A stretch of 64,000 bases of DNA from Steroidobacteraceae bacterium (lineage in GTDB: Bacteria > Pseudomonadota > Gammaproteobacteria > Steroidobacterales > Steroidobacteraceae), in assembly GCA_019187185.1 (NCBI GenBank), contig JABAQU010000015.1:41665-105664 (forward strand), in the 5' to 3' direction. The stretch's first letter is position 1. Each line of letters opens with the position of its first letter. A program made the translations under genes and the position numbers. This document shows positions 17,355 to 26,871 of the stretch, piece by piece. The notes below the pieces were generated by a model. That model did no database searches. It saw only the letters and a program-made list of their open reading frames with translations, and had not been told where the DNA came from.

Positions 17355-17908
17355 TTTCCCTTCGCGAGCATGCCCTGGCCCAATCCGCGCGCGGCGTCGG
17401 CACCGGTGAGCAGGTCGACGAGTGTCAGGCTGAATTCGAGCGCGGTGCCGGGTCCGCGCGAGGTCACGATGCGGCCGTCCACCACCACGCGTTCGTCGCT
17501 CGCCTGCGTGCCGGGCGGAAAATGATGTTCGAAGCCCGGATAGCACGTGGCCCGGCGGCCATCGAGCAAGCCATAGCGCGCGAAGGTGAACGCCGGTGCG
17601 GCGCAAATGGCTGCGCACACGCCACCGGCATCTCGCACCTGAAGGACGCGATCGCGCACTACGGCGCTCGCGCCCAGGTTTTCCGCTCCCGGCAAGCCTC
17701 CGGGGAGCACGATGGCGTCGGGCGCGAAAGTGACGGCTGCCAGCGTCGCGTCGCAGCCGAAGCTCACGCCGTGCGCGCCACGCACGGTCGTGCCGGAGAC
17801 ACCGGCCACCGTGACCTCGACGCCCGCACGTCGCAGCACATCGATGGGGGTCACGGCCTCGATTTCCTCGAAACCCTCGGCCAGCACGACGACAGCCCGC
17901 TTGCCCAT
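17351..17908 (-). CDS. DJ-1/PfpI family protein (YajL-like)
   Basis: A 185-residue protein with the DJ-1 fold: LAEGFEEIEAVTPIDVLRRA at the N-terminus contains the conserved Glu near residue 15, and the nucleophile elbow AAICAAPAF carries Cys102. Family members repair glycated or oxidised cysteines or act as glyoxalases and chaperones. The start is ATG 17908; the frame extends upstream but no start there is better. The gene lies between hsdA (convergent) and a ligase (divergent) and is perhaps a stress-protection passenger rather than a pathway enzyme. Confidence 0.8.
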   Translation of the reverse strand: MGKRAVVVLAEGFEEIEAVTPIDVLRRAGVEVTVAGVSGTTVRGAHGVSFGCDATLAAVTFAPDAIVLPGGLPGAENLGASAVVRDRVLQVRDAGGVCAAICAAPAFTFARYGLLDGRRATCYPGFEHHFPPGTQASDERVVVDGRIVTSRGPGTALEFSLTLVDLLTGADAARGLGQGMLAKGN

Positions 17909-17939
17909 GATCCGGATCCTCCTGCGGTCCCCCATTCTC

Positions 17940-17951
17940 GTCTGTTTGGAC
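17940..17951. promoter_or_regulatory. Operator candidate GTCT-GTTT-GGAC
   Basis: A member of the GTCC-N4-GGAC family with one arm change; outer bases extend the dyad (CTCGTC facing GACGAG, 17937-17954). It lies between the divergent DJ-1 gene (17908) and acyl-CoA synthetase (17989). Confidence 0.5.
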
Positions 17952-17988
17952 GAGGGGTCAACAAGCGGTGCTGCATAGACTGCGACGG

Positions 17989-19818
17989 ATGACAGGGGTA
18001 CAGGCGTCGACGACACCGACCGGAACCGTGCCGCGCGATGTCACGCAGCGCAGGCTCGACCAGCGCAGCGCGATCGCGGCGAAGTTCCGCGCGTCTTCGA
18101 CGTTCACGCTCGCCGATCTGCTCGAATCGAAGGTGCGCGAGGGCCCGGCGCGCGTGCTGCTGCACTACGGCGCGCGTACCTGGCGCTATGCCGAGGCCAA
18201 TGCGGAGATCAACCGGTACGCGCACGCGATGCATGCGCTCGGCGTGCGCCGCGGCGACGTCGTCGCGCTCGCGATGGAGAACCGGCCGGAGTTCGTGTTC
18301 ACCTGGTTCGCACTCGCCAAGCTCGGCGCCGTGGCGGCATTTCTCAACACCCAGATCGGCGGTCGCGCGCTCGCGCACGCGCTCAAGGTGACGGACGCGC
18401 AGCGGACAATCGTCGGCGAAGAATGCCTGGCCGCGTTCGATGCGCCCGAACTCGCCGGCACGCAGCTTGCCCTTTGGCTGGTCCGCGATGCCGAAAAGCC
18501 CGCCGCGCCGGCGCTTCGGGAACTCGCGACGCTCGATCTCGGCGAGCGCGCCGCCGATGCACCGGTGGGCGATCCGGATACTGCGTGGCGTGCGGGACTT
18601 GCCGCCGGCGACCCGGCGCTCTATGTGTTCACGTCCGGGACCACGGGCCTGCCCAAGGCCGCCGTGATCAGCCACGCCCGCTGGATGCTGACCGGCGAAG
18701 TGATGGCGGTGACTCTCGGGGTCGGCAGCGACGACTGCTTCTACACGTTCCTGCCGCTCTATCACGCGGCGGCTTCGATGTCCTCCTCGGCCACGGCCAT
18801 CTGCAGCGGCGCGAGCATCGCACTGCGCCGCAAGTTCAGCCGGCGCGAGTTCTGGTCCGACATACGGCGTTACCGGGCGACCGTCTGCCAGTATGTCGGC
18901 GAGATCTGTCGTTACCTGCTCGCGGAGCCGCCGTGCCCGGACGATCGCGAGCACACGCTGCGCAGGATGCTCGGCGCGGGGCTCGGCGCCGAAAGCTGGG
19001 CACGCTGGACCGAGCGCTTCGGGCAGATGGACATCTACGAGGGCTGGGGTGCCACCGAGGCGAATGCCAACACGATCAACATCGACAATCGTGCGGGCTC
19101 CTGCGGCCGTGTGCCGTACTGGGAGAAGACCAACCTGCGTATCGTGCGATATGACGTCGAGAGCGACAGTCATCCGCGCGACGCGCAGGGACACCTGATC
19201 CTGTGCCGGCCGGGGGAGACAGGTGAAGCGATCGGCATGATCCACGACTATCCGGACATCGTTGCGGGGCGGTTCGAGGGCTACACGTCGCCGGAGGCGA
19301 CCGAGCGCAAGATCATTCGCAATGCATTCGCCGACGGGGACGCCTGGTGGTCGTCGGGGGACCTGTTGCGCTACGACGACGACGGCTACTGCTGGTTCGT
19401 CGATCGCATCGGCGACACGTTTCGCTGGAAGAGCGAGAACGTATCGACCACCGAGGTGGCCGAGGTGTTTGCGGACATGCAGGGCGTGGAGTCCGTAACG
19501 GTCTACGGCGTGCAGTTGCCGGGTGTCGAGGGTCGGGCCGGCATGGCGGCGGTGGTGATGCACGCGGGCGCTGACTTCGATCCTGCCGCGTTCTACCGGC
19601 GCGCCGCCGCGAACTTGCCGCGCTATGCGGCACCGCTGTTCGTGCGTGTGGCGCCGGTCGCCGACATGACATCGACGTTCAAGCTGCGCAAGGTGGATCT
19701 GCAGCGCCAGGGTATCGATCCGGCGCAGTGCCGCGACCCGCTGTACGTGCGCGACGATGCGGCCCGTACGTACGTGCCGCTGACCGCGGATGGCGTCGCA
19801 CGGGCCCTGGCGGGCTGA
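17989..19818 (+). CDS. Very-long-chain/FATP-type acyl-CoA synthetase
   Basis: A 609-residue ANL ligase. The ATP loop YVFTSGTTGLPKAAVISH lies near 210-227. The later segment GDTFRWKSENVSTTEVAEV is the hallmark of the FATP/very-long-chain branch, which includes eukaryotic bile-acid CoA ligases and Mtb FadD6. The enzyme would charge a bulky acid, such as a bile acid or steroid acid, with CoA. ATG 17989 was chosen as start; GTG 17968 is in frame. It opens a + strand operon with an MBL hydrolase, an ACAD pair and another ligase, with an operator candidate just upstream. Confidence 0.83.
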   Translation: MTGVQASTTPTGTVPRDVTQRRLDQRSAIAAKFRASSTFTLADLLESKVREGPARVLLHYGARTWRYAEANAEINRYAHAMHALGVRRGDVVALAMENRPEFVFTWFALAKLGAVAAFLNTQIGGRALAHALKVTDAQRTIVGEECLAAFDAPELAGTQLALWLVRDAEKPAAPALRELATLDLGERAADAPVGDPDTAWRAGLAAGDPALYVFTSGTTGLPKAAVISHARWMLTGEVMAVTLGVGSDDCFYTFLPLYHAAASMSSSATAICSGASIALRRKFSRREFWSDIRRYRATVCQYVGEICRYLLAEPPCPDDREHTLRRMLGAGLGAESWARWTERFGQMDIYEGWGATEANANTINIDNRAGSCGRVPYWEKTNLRIVRYDVESDSHPRDAQGHLILCRPGETGEAIGMIHDYPDIVAGRFEGYTSPEATERKIIRNAFADGDAWWSSGDLLRYDDDGYCWFVDRIGDTFRWKSENVSTTEVAEVFADMQGVESVTVYGVQLPGVEGRAGMAAVVMHAGADFDPAAFYRRAAANLPRYAAPLFVRVAPVADMTSTFKLRKVDLQRQGIDPAQCRDPLYVRDDAARTYVPLTADGVARALAG

Positions 19819-19836
19819 CGGCGCGGGAGGCATCAC

Positions 19837-20934
19837 GTGAGCGAAGCAGCCACGCCGGCCACGATGGCGCTCTCGGGCGCGCCCGCGCTCGAGTATCCCT
19901 TCCAGGCGCCGCGGCCCGATGGTTCCGTCGTCGAGGTGGCGCCCGGCGTGCTGTGGGCACGCATCGGCATGCCGCTCGCGCTGAACCACATCAATGTGTG
20001 GCTGCTGCGCGGCGACGATGGCTGGACGCTCGTCGACACCGGGCTGCCGACCGATGAGACGCGCGCGCTCTGGGAGCACATCGTGGCCGGTCAGCTGGGT
20101 GGCGAGCCGGTGCGCGCGGTCGTCTGCACGCACTTTCACTACGATCACGCGGGCCTTGCGAGCTGGATGACCGAGCGCTTCGGCGTGCCGCTCTACATGT
20201 CGCTCGGCGAGTTCCTGATGATGCGCGCGCTCGGCGACGCGACGGCCTCGGTCCCTCATCCCGAAGAGCGGCGCTTCATTGCGCGCTCGGGCATGCCGGA
20301 CGAGCGCGCCGAGCGCCTGTTCGAGGCATTGCGGCGCGATCCCTACCTGCCGCCGCGGCTCGCCCAGTTCCGGCGGCTGCGCGGCGGCGATGTGCTCGCG
20401 ATCGGTCCGCGGCGCTGGAAGGTCATCATCGGCGAGGGGCACTCACCCGAGCACGTCTGCCTCTACAGCGCGCAGGATCGTCTGCTCATCGGGGGCGATC
20501 AGTTGTTGCCCCGCATCACGTCCAACGTGATGGTCAACGCCTTCGAGCCCGACGGCAATCCGCTCGCACAATGGTTCGATTCGCTCGACCGCCTCGAGCG
20601 CTGCGCACACGACACGCTGGTCCTGCCGTCGCACCAGGGCGTGTACCGGGGGTTGCACACGCGTGTCAGGCAGCTGCGCGAACACCATCGCCAGCAGCTC
20701 GAGGAAGTGCTGCGCATCGTGGGCCGCGGCGATGGCTGCACGAGCTACGAGGTCATGCTCGGGCTGTACCCGCGGCTGCGCGACCCGGAGCAGGATCTGC
20801 TGGCGCTCGGCGAGACCGCAGCGCACCTCGCCTGGCTGCGCGAACGGGGCGCCCTCGAATGCCGGCTCGATAAGGACGATGCATTTCGGTACAAGGTGAC
20901 CCAGGCAGCGGGCGACGAGGACACGCACTGGTGA
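19837..20934 (+). CDS. MBL-fold metallo-hydrolase
   Basis: A 365-residue metallo-beta-lactamase-fold protein with the zinc motif THFHYDHAG (His99, His101, Asp103, His104) and further ligands in GEGHSPEHVCLY and PSHQGVY. It starts with GTG after GGAGG, and its end overlaps the next ACAD start. A paralogue lies at 45920, again next to an ACAD pair, which suggests thioester hydrolysis (acyl-CoA release or editing) in side-chain degradation. The glyoxalase II-like fold allows this, but no substrate is shown. Confidence 0.78.
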   Translation: MSEAATPATMALSGAPALEYPFQAPRPDGSVVEVAPGVLWARIGMPLALNHINVWLLRGDDGWTLVDTGLPTDETRALWEHIVAGQLGGEPVRAVVCTHFHYDHAGLASWMTERFGVPLYMSLGEFLMMRALGDATASVPHPEERRFIARSGMPDERAERLFEALRRDPYLPPRLAQFRRLRGGDVLAIGPRRWKVIIGEGHSPEHVCLYSAQDRLLIGGDQLLPRITSNVMVNAFEPDGNPLAQWFDSLDRLERCAHDTLVLPSHQGVYRGLHTRVRQLREHHRQQLEEVLRIVGRGDGCTSYEVMLGLYPRLRDPEQDLLALGETAAHLAWLRERGALECRLDKDDAFRYKVTQAAGDEDTHW

Positions 20935-22103
20935 GCGAGGGCGATGCGTTCCGGGCGGAAACGAGGCAATGGCTCCTCGCCAATTGCCCGTCGTCGATGC
21001 GTGAGCCGCTCAGGAACGACGACGACATGGTCTGGGGCGGCTCGCGGATCGTCTTCCATTCGGAGGACCAGCGTGTCTGGTTCGAGCGCATGCGCGATCG
21101 CGGCTGGCTCGTCCCAGGGTGGCCGCGGGCCTACGGCGGAGGCGGCCTCGGCCCGCGCGAACAGCGCATCCTCGAGCAGGAGATGCGCTCGCTCGGCTGC
21201 CGCCAGCCGCAGTACAACCTCGGCATCTGGATGCTCGGGCCGGTGCTGCTCGAATTCGGCACCGAGGAGCAGAAGCTCGAACACCTCGTGCCGATGGCAC
21301 GCGGCGAGATCCGCTGGTGCCAGGGCTTCTCGGAGCCGAACGCGGGCTCCGACCTCGCCAGCCTGAGAACGGCCGCCGTGCGCGATGGCGACGATTTCAT
21401 CGTGACGGGCCAGAAGATCTGGACGAGCCAGGGCGACAAGGCCGACTGGATGTACGCGCTGGTGCGGACCGATCCCGCGGCGAAGAAGCAGGAAGGCATC
21501 AGTTTCATCCTGCTCGACATGAAGTCTCCGGGCGTGTCCGTACGACCGATCGAGCTGATCAGCGGCCGCTCGGAGTTCTGCGAAACACATTTCGATGCCG
21601 TGCGTGTACCGGCGCGGAACGTCATTGGCGGCACGAACCAGGGCTGGCGCGTCGCGAAGCGGCTGCTCGAGCACGAGCGGGCGGCGATGTCGAAATTCAC
21701 CGAGGGCGGCGCACCGACGCTCGATGCGCTCGCGACCGCCGCACCGTACCTCGCCGCCGCCGGACCGGTGTGGCGCGACCGGCTGGCCGCCGCATTGATG
21801 GACCAGCAGGCGTTTGCGCTGACCGTGCGGCGCATGCAGGAGATGCTGCTGGCGCGCGAGGACGTCGCCCCCCTGAGCGCCATCATGAAGCTCGTGCAGA
21901 CGGAGCAGGAGTCCGCCAAGTACGAGTTGCTGCAGCAGATCATGGGCCAGCGCGGCCTCACGATGGACGGCAAGGGTCACACGGCCGACGAGCAGGCGGT
22001 GTGCCGGCTGTGGCTCTACACCAAGTCGTACACCATCGCGGGCGGCTCGTCGGAGATCCAGCTCAACATCATCGCCCGGCGCGTGCTCGGGCTGCCGGGA
22101 TGA
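20931..22103 (+). CDS. Acyl-CoA dehydrogenase, FadE29/FadE26-type subunit
   Basis: A 390-residue ACAD with the flavin-binding stretch FSEPNAGSDLASLRT, GQKIWTSQGDKADW, and a C-terminal IAGGSSEIQLNIIARRVLG that normally lines the FAD site. The GTG start overlaps the MBL stop. It is followed after 7 bases by a shorter, divergent ACAD (22111); such adjacent unlike pairs form alpha2beta2 dehydrogenases in steroid side-chain oxidation (ChsE4-ChsE5 in Mtb). It introduces a 2,3-double bond in the acyl-CoA. Confidence 0.82.
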   Translation: MSEGDAFRAETRQWLLANCPSSMREPLRNDDDMVWGGSRIVFHSEDQRVWFERMRDRGWLVPGWPRAYGGGGLGPREQRILEQEMRSLGCRQPQYNLGIWMLGPVLLEFGTEEQKLEHLVPMARGEIRWCQGFSEPNAGSDLASLRTAAVRDGDDFIVTGQKIWTSQGDKADWMYALVRTDPAAKKQEGISFILLDMKSPGVSVRPIELISGRSEFCETHFDAVRVPARNVIGGTNQGWRVAKRLLEHERAAMSKFTEGGAPTLDALATAAPYLAAAGPVWRDRLAAALMDQQAFALTVRRMQEMLLAREDVAPLSAIMKLVQTEQESAKYELLQQIMGQRGLTMDGKGHTADEQAVCRLWLYTKSYTIAGGSSEIQLNIIARRVLGLPG

Positions 22104-22110
22104 GGATGCG

Positions 22111-23247
22111 ATGGCGCTGCTGCTGAACGACGAGCAACGCATGCTGCAGGGCAGTGCCCGCGAGTTCCTGGCGGCGCGCTCGCCGGTCGCAGCGCTACGC
22201 GCATTGCGGGACCGGTGTGACGCGCGCGGCTACGACCCGGCACTGTGGCGGGACATCGCAGGCCTCGGCTGGACGGCCGCGGCATTGCCGGAGGCGCATG
22301 GTGGCCTCGGAATCGGCTTCCAGGGGCTCGGTGCGGTGTTCGAGCAGCTCGGCCGGACGCTTGCAGCGACGCCGCTCCTGTCCACGGTCGTGCTCGGCGG
22401 TGGCCTCCTTGCGCGGGCCGGGCAGGCAGCGCAGCGCGACCTGTGGCTGCCGAAAATTGTCTCGGGCGAGGCGCTCTTCGCCCTCGCGCTCGAGGAAGCG
22501 CCACGACACGACCCGACGGCCGTGGCGCTGCGCGCCCGGCGGGAGGCGGGTCACTGGTGGCTCGATGGAGACAAGCAGTTCGTGCTGGATGGCCACGTGG
22601 CCGACCGGCTGATCGTCGTGGCACGCAGTGCCGGCGCACCGGGCGAGAAGGCCGGACTGAGCCTGTTCCTCGTCGATCCTGCCGCAGCCGGCGTGCAGGT
22701 GGAGCGCACGCCCGTCGTCGACAGCCGCAATTCGGCACGCGTGCGCTGCTCACGCGTGCAGCTCGGCGACGAGGCACTGATCGGCGCGCCCGACACGGCG
22801 TTCGCGGCGCTCGACACCGTGCTCGACCAGGCGCGGGCGTGCCTCGCAGCCGAGCTGCTCGGCGTGATCACTGAAGCGTTCGAGCGCACCGTCGCGTACC
22901 TCAAGTCGCGGGTGCAGTTCGGAGTCGTGATCGGATCGTTCCAGGCGCTGCAGCACCGCGTCGCGCGGCTGCACGTCGACATCGAACTGCTGCGCAGCTG
23001 CGTCGCGGCGGCGCTCGAAGCCGCCGACACGGGCCAGTCTGCCGCGCAGCTCGCAAGCCTCGCCAAGGCGCGCGCGTCCGATCTCGGTGAGCGCGCCCTC
23101 AACGAGGCCGTACAGATGCACGGTGGCATCGGCGTCACGGACGAGCTCGACATCGGGCTCTTTCTCAAGCGTGGGCGCGTGCTGCAACAAACGCTTGGCG
23201 ACGGAATTTACCATCGCGACCGCTACGCACGGCTGCGGGAGTTCTGA
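22111..23247 (+). CDS. Acyl-CoA dehydrogenase, alpha-type partner subunit
   Basis: A 378-residue ACAD of the more degenerate partner class. It begins MALLLNDEQRMLQGSAREF and has LKSRVQFGVVIGSFQALQHR and AVQMHGGIGVTDELDIGLF, which form the flavin adenine pocket in ACADs, but it lacks the strong SEPGAGSD segment of its neighbour. It probably assembles with the product of 20931 into one heteromeric enzyme. The start is ATG 22111 with TGAGGA upstream. The stop shares bases with the following ligase start (TGATG). Confidence 0.82.
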   Translation: MALLLNDEQRMLQGSAREFLAARSPVAALRALRDRCDARGYDPALWRDIAGLGWTAAALPEAHGGLGIGFQGLGAVFEQLGRTLAATPLLSTVVLGGGLLARAGQAAQRDLWLPKIVSGEALFALALEEAPRHDPTAVALRARREAGHWWLDGDKQFVLDGHVADRLIVVARSAGAPGEKAGLSLFLVDPAAAGVQVERTPVVDSRNSARVRCSRVQLGDEALIGAPDTAFAALDTVLDQARACLAAELLGVITEAFERTVAYLKSRVQFGVVIGSFQALQHRVARLHVDIELLRSCVAAALEAADTGQSAAQLASLAKARASDLGERALNEAVQMHGGIGVTDELDIGLFLKRGRVLQQTLGDGIYHRDRYARLREF

Positions 23248-24944
23248 TGGACGAGATCACCCGCACACTGAACGACCTGCGCGCGAAGTTGACCGCCCCT
23301 GGCGCACCCTTCGAGCTCACCGAGATCGGGATCGGCGGAGAGAAGCTTCCGGCCTACCGCCACGCGAAGGCGACGCTGCCCGAGCTCATCGATGGCGCGC
23401 GCAGCTTTGGCGATGCGCCGTTCATCGTTTACGAGGGCGAGACCTGGAGCTACGCACGCGTGTTTGCCGAGGCCGATGCCCTCGCGTGGGCGCTGCGGGA
23501 CAAGCTCGGCGTGCGACCGGGAGAGCGGGTTGCGATCGCGATGCGCAACCGGCCGGAATGGGCTGTCGCGTTCCTCGGGGCCGCGCTCGCCGGCGCCGTC
23601 CCGGCGCCACTCAACAGTTTCGGGTTGGGCGACGAATTGCGTGGCGCCTGCGCGACCGTCGATCCCCGGGTACTGATCGTCGATCCCGAACGCTTCGAGC
23701 GGCTTGGCGGGGCCGGGACTCCGCCCGGTGTCGAGCTCGTGCTGTGCGATGCGGGGCCCGCGCCCCCGGGCGGCGTGCATGCGTGGGCGGCACTCACGCG
23801 GGATGCGCACCCGGGGCCGCCGCCGGTGCAGGTCGATCCCGACGACCCCGCGCTGCTGATGTTCACATCGGGGGCTTCCGCGCGGCCGAAAGCCGTGCTG
23901 ACGACCCATCGCGCGCTGTGCCAGGCGATCATGAACATCAACTACATCGGCGCAATCTCGGCGATGTCGTCGCCCGCCGTGATCGAGTCGGTCATGCGTC
24001 GCGGCCTGCCGCCCACCACGCTGACGGTCGTGCCGCTGTTTCACGTGAGCGGCCTGCACGCGCAACTGCTGAGCTCGATGGTCAACGGGCGCAGGCTCGT
24101 CTTCATGCGCCGATGGGATCCGGCCGAGGCGATCGGGATGATCGCGAAATACCGTGTGACCCAGTTCAACGGTGCGCCGACGATGGTCATGCAGCTGGTG
24201 GAGCACCGCGATTTCGACTTCGATGCGATGCGCTCCCTGCTCTCCGGCATCGGATTTGGCGGCGCCGGACTGCCGCAACGCGTGATCGGGGAGGTGCTCG
24301 ACCGGTTCGGGCCGTCGATGTCGGGTGTCGGGTTCGGCATGACCGAGACGAGCGGTGTCACGTCGGCCATCTCGGGCGAGGGATTTCGCGTGCGGCCGAC
24401 CTGCTCCGGGACGATCTCGCCGATCATCCGGCTGCGCATCGTCGATCCCGACGGACAAGTGCTGCCGGACGGCGAGGCCGGCGAGATCGAAGTCCGTGGC
24501 GTTTCACTGATGAGAGAGTACTGGGGTGACCCCGCGGCGACTGCGGCCGTGCTGCACGACGGGTGGCTGCGCACGGGAGATGTCGGCTATCTCGAAGATG
24601 GGTACCTCTACGTCGTCGACCGGATCAAGAACGTCATCAATCGCGCCGGCGAGAAGATCGCCGCGGCCGAGGTCGAGTCCTGCCTGCTGCAGCACGCGGG
24701 CCTCGTCGAAGCGGCCGTGCTGTCCATCCCGGACGACGTGCATGGCGAGGCCGTGGCAGCGGTAGTGGTGCCGGGCGAGGGTGCAATGCCGACCGAGGCG
24801 CAGCTGCGGGCCTTTGTCGCCGAGCGCCTCGCCGCCTACAAGGTGCCGTCACGCATCGTGGTGAGCCGCGAGCCGTTGCCAAAAAATCCCGCGGGAAAGG
24901 TTCTGAAGAGCGAGCTGCGGCGCGCTCATTTCGACGGGCGCTGA
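23247..24944 (+). CDS. AMP-dependent acyl-CoA synthetase
   Basis: A 565-residue ANL ligase. The ATP loop is slightly unusual, LMFTSGASARPKAVLTTHRA, with SGASARPK where SGTTGxPK is normal. FGMTETSGV, RTGDVGYLEDGYLYVVDR and the C-terminal KNPAGKVLKSELRR (catalytic Lys) are intact. It is the third CoA ligase of the window and ends the operon that starts at 17989. The altered P-loop may lower ATP affinity or reflect a distinct subfamily. Its last 19 bases overlap the convergent SDR gene. Confidence 0.82.
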   Translation: MDEITRTLNDLRAKLTAPGAPFELTEIGIGGEKLPAYRHAKATLPELIDGARSFGDAPFIVYEGETWSYARVFAEADALAWALRDKLGVRPGERVAIAMRNRPEWAVAFLGAALAGAVPAPLNSFGLGDELRGACATVDPRVLIVDPERFERLGGAGTPPGVELVLCDAGPAPPGGVHAWAALTRDAHPGPPPVQVDPDDPALLMFTSGASARPKAVLTTHRALCQAIMNINYIGAISAMSSPAVIESVMRRGLPPTTLTVVPLFHVSGLHAQLLSSMVNGRRLVFMRRWDPAEAIGMIAKYRVTQFNGAPTMVMQLVEHRDFDFDAMRSLLSGIGFGGAGLPQRVIGEVLDRFGPSMSGVGFGMTETSGVTSAISGEGFRVRPTCSGTISPIIRLRIVDPDGQVLPDGEAGEIEVRGVSLMREYWGDPAATAAVLHDGWLRTGDVGYLEDGYLYVVDRIKNVINRAGEKIAAAEVESCLLQHAGLVEAAVLSIPDDVHGEAVAAVVVPGEGAMPTEAQLRAFVAERLAAYKVPSRIVVSREPLPKNPAGKVLKSELRRAHFDGR

Positions 24945-25744
24945 TCAGGCGCCCGGGCCGGCGGGAGCACGCCGGCAGGCGCGCCGGGCAGGCCGAAGTA
25001 ATAGTGGCCGGCGATGAGACCGCCATCGACGGTGATTTCGGCCCCCATGCAGAAGCTCGATTCGTCCGAGGCGAGGAATACGAAGCAGTTGGCTGCTTCG
25101 ACCGGATCGCCGACCCGTTGTGCCGGAAACCAGCACATTCCCTGGTTCACCATTTCGGCCGGCGCCTGCTCCGGGTTCACCATCGCCGTGTTGATGCCGC
25201 CGGGGTGCACCGAATTGACCCGAATGCCGTACGGTCCGAGTTCGAGCGCCGCCACCTTCGTCATGCCGCGCACCGCGAACTTCGAGCTTGCGTAGGCGAC
25301 GAGCGAGTTGGCGGGCGAGATGCCGTCACAGGACGAGTTGTTGACGATCGAACCCTTGCGCTGGCGGATCATGTGTGGCGCAACGGTGCGCATCCCGATG
25401 AACGTGCCGACGGCGTTGACCTCGAGGACGCGGCGCAAGTCGGCGGTGCTCGTCGAAAGGACGTCCTTGAACATGAGGATGCCGGCATTGTTGACGAGCA
25501 CGTCGATGCGCCCGTGTTTCGCGACGACGGCCGCGACGATTTCCTCCCATCGGGCCTCATCGGTGACGTCGTGGGTGAAGGCGGTGGCAGCCGGGCCGAT
25601 CGAACGCGCCGTCGCTTCCACCTCGGGCAGGACATCGGTCAATGCGACGCTTGCGCCTTCTTCGACGAAGCGGCGGGCAATCTGTGCCCCCATGCCGCGG
25701 GCGGCCCCGGTGACGATCGCGATCTTGCCAGTCAGTCTCGCCAT
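24926..25744 (-). CDS. SDR oxidoreductase (hydroxysteroid dehydrogenase-like)
   Basis: A 272-residue classical SDR: TGAARGMG at 12-19, NNAG near 85, catalytic Tyr151/Lys155 in YASSK, and VHPGGINTAMV. The general layout is that of 3-alpha/20-beta-HSD family members, so oxidation of a ring or side-chain hydroxyl of a steroid is plausible. The start is ATG 25744. It is divergent from ipdA, with an operator candidate in the 240-bp gap, and convergent with the ligase gene, whose 3' end it overlaps. Confidence 0.78.
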   Translation of the reverse strand: MARLTGKIAIVTGAARGMGAQIARRFVEEGASVALTDVLPEVEATARSIGPAATAFTHDVTDEARWEEIVAAVVAKHGRIDVLVNNAGILMFKDVLSTSTADLRRVLEVNAVGTFIGMRTVAPHMIRQRKGSIVNNSSCDGISPANSLVAYASSKFAVRGMTKVAALELGPYGIRVNSVHPGGINTAMVNPEQAPAEMVNQGMCWFPAQRVGDPVEAANCFVFLASDESSFCMGAEITVDGGLIAGHYYFGLPGAPAGVLPPARAPDQRPSK

Positions 25745-25839
25745 GGCACGGGGCCCTCCAGGAAATTGCGGACGCGCCGCACAGTGTGGGCACGGGGCGA
25801 TGGCTTGGCAATCGCGTCGTCGTCCGGGCGCCCGATCTA

Positions 25840-25851
25840 GTCCTTTAGGAC
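25840..25851. promoter_or_regulatory. Operator candidate GTCC-TTTA-GGAC
   Basis: A perfect-arm member of the GTCC-N4-GGAC family, extended outward as CTA and TAG. It lies between the divergent SDR (25744) and ipdA (25985), so it would control the whole C/D-ring operon. Confidence 0.6.
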
Positions 25852-25984
25852 GTAGGCTCGCGGCCGCCTGTGCGGGTAAAAAAGCACCCTCCAACTCTGC
25901 GGGAAGACCCATGGTCTGGCATTGCGATTGTCGGAGTTCCGGGCCAGCCCCATCAGCGATCGCGGCGTGGCAGGCGCTCCACGC

Positions 25985-26860
25985 ATGAACAAACTGATCA
26001 CGGCCGGCGATGTGGTGGCGCAACTGCGCGACGGCATGACGATCGGCATCGGCGGATGGGGTCCGCGCCGCAAGCCGATGGCGCTCATCCGCGAGATGCT
26101 GCGCAGTCCGTTGAAGGACCTGACACTGGTCTCGTACGGCGGCGCCGATGTCGGCATGCTGTGCGCCGCCGGCAAGGTGAAAAAGCTCATCTTCGCGTTC
26201 GTGTCGCTCGATTTCATCCCGCTCGAGCCGTACTTCCGCGCCGCGCGCCAGGCGGGCGCGATCGACGTCATGGAGATCGACGAGGGGTTGCTGCTCCTCG
26301 GCTTGCGGGCCGCCGCGATGCGCGTCCCGTACATTCCGACGCGCACGGGCCTCGGCACCGACGTATTGCGATGCAATCCCGGCATACGCCTCGTCGACTC
26401 GCCCTACGACGACCGGCAATGGGTGGCGATGCCGGCACTGCCCCTCGATGTCGCGCTGCTGCACGTGGATCGCGCCGACATTCGCGGCGTGTGCCAGGTG
26501 AAGGGCCCGGACCTGTACATGGACGACTGGTACGCCCGCGCGGCGAGCCGCACGTTCGTCACCTGCGACGAGCTCGTGGAGCCGGCTTTTTTCGAGCAGG
26601 GCGAGGAGGCGCGCTACGTGTTCTGGGAGCGGACACAGACGACGGGCGTCGTGCACCTGCCCTGCGGAGCGCACCCCACGTCCTGCGCGCCGCTCTACGG
26701 TTTCGACGTCAAGCACTTCAAGGAGTACGCCGCGAGCGCGAAGGAGCCCGGTGGCTGGGCAGAGTATTTCAATCGCTACGTCGCAGTCGGCGAGGACGAG
26801 TACCTGCGGCGTGTGGGCGGGGCGGAGGCGGTGAGACACCTGCCGCTCCCGGTGTTCTGA
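25985..26860 (+). CDS. ipdA: IpdA: steroid ring C hydrolase, alpha subunit
   Basis: A 291-residue protein of the class I CoA-transferase fold, close to Mtb IpdA (Rv3551): LRDGMTIGIGGWGPRRKPMA, SYGGADVGMLCAAGKVKK and the acidic IDEG at 98-101 all match the remembered sequence. IpdAB does not transfer CoA; it hydrolytically opens the last cyclic ketone (COCHEA-CoA) in HIP degradation. The start ATG 25985 was chosen over an upstream in-frame start because it aligns with the family. It is followed by ipdB after 11 bases. This is the first gene of the long + strand operon. Confidence 0.88.
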   Translation: MNKLITAGDVVAQLRDGMTIGIGGWGPRRKPMALIREMLRSPLKDLTLVSYGGADVGMLCAAGKVKKLIFAFVSLDFIPLEPYFRAARQAGAIDVMEIDEGLLLLGLRAAAMRVPYIPTRTGLGTDVLRCNPGIRLVDSPYDDRQWVAMPALPLDVALLHVDRADIRGVCQVKGPDLYMDDWYARAASRTFVTCDELVEPAFFEQGEEARYVFWERTQTTGVVHLPCGAHPTSCAPLYGFDVKHFKEYAASAKEPGGWAEYFNRYVAVGEDEYLRRVGGAEAVRHLPLPVF

Positions 26861-26871
26861 CGGAGCGCGCC

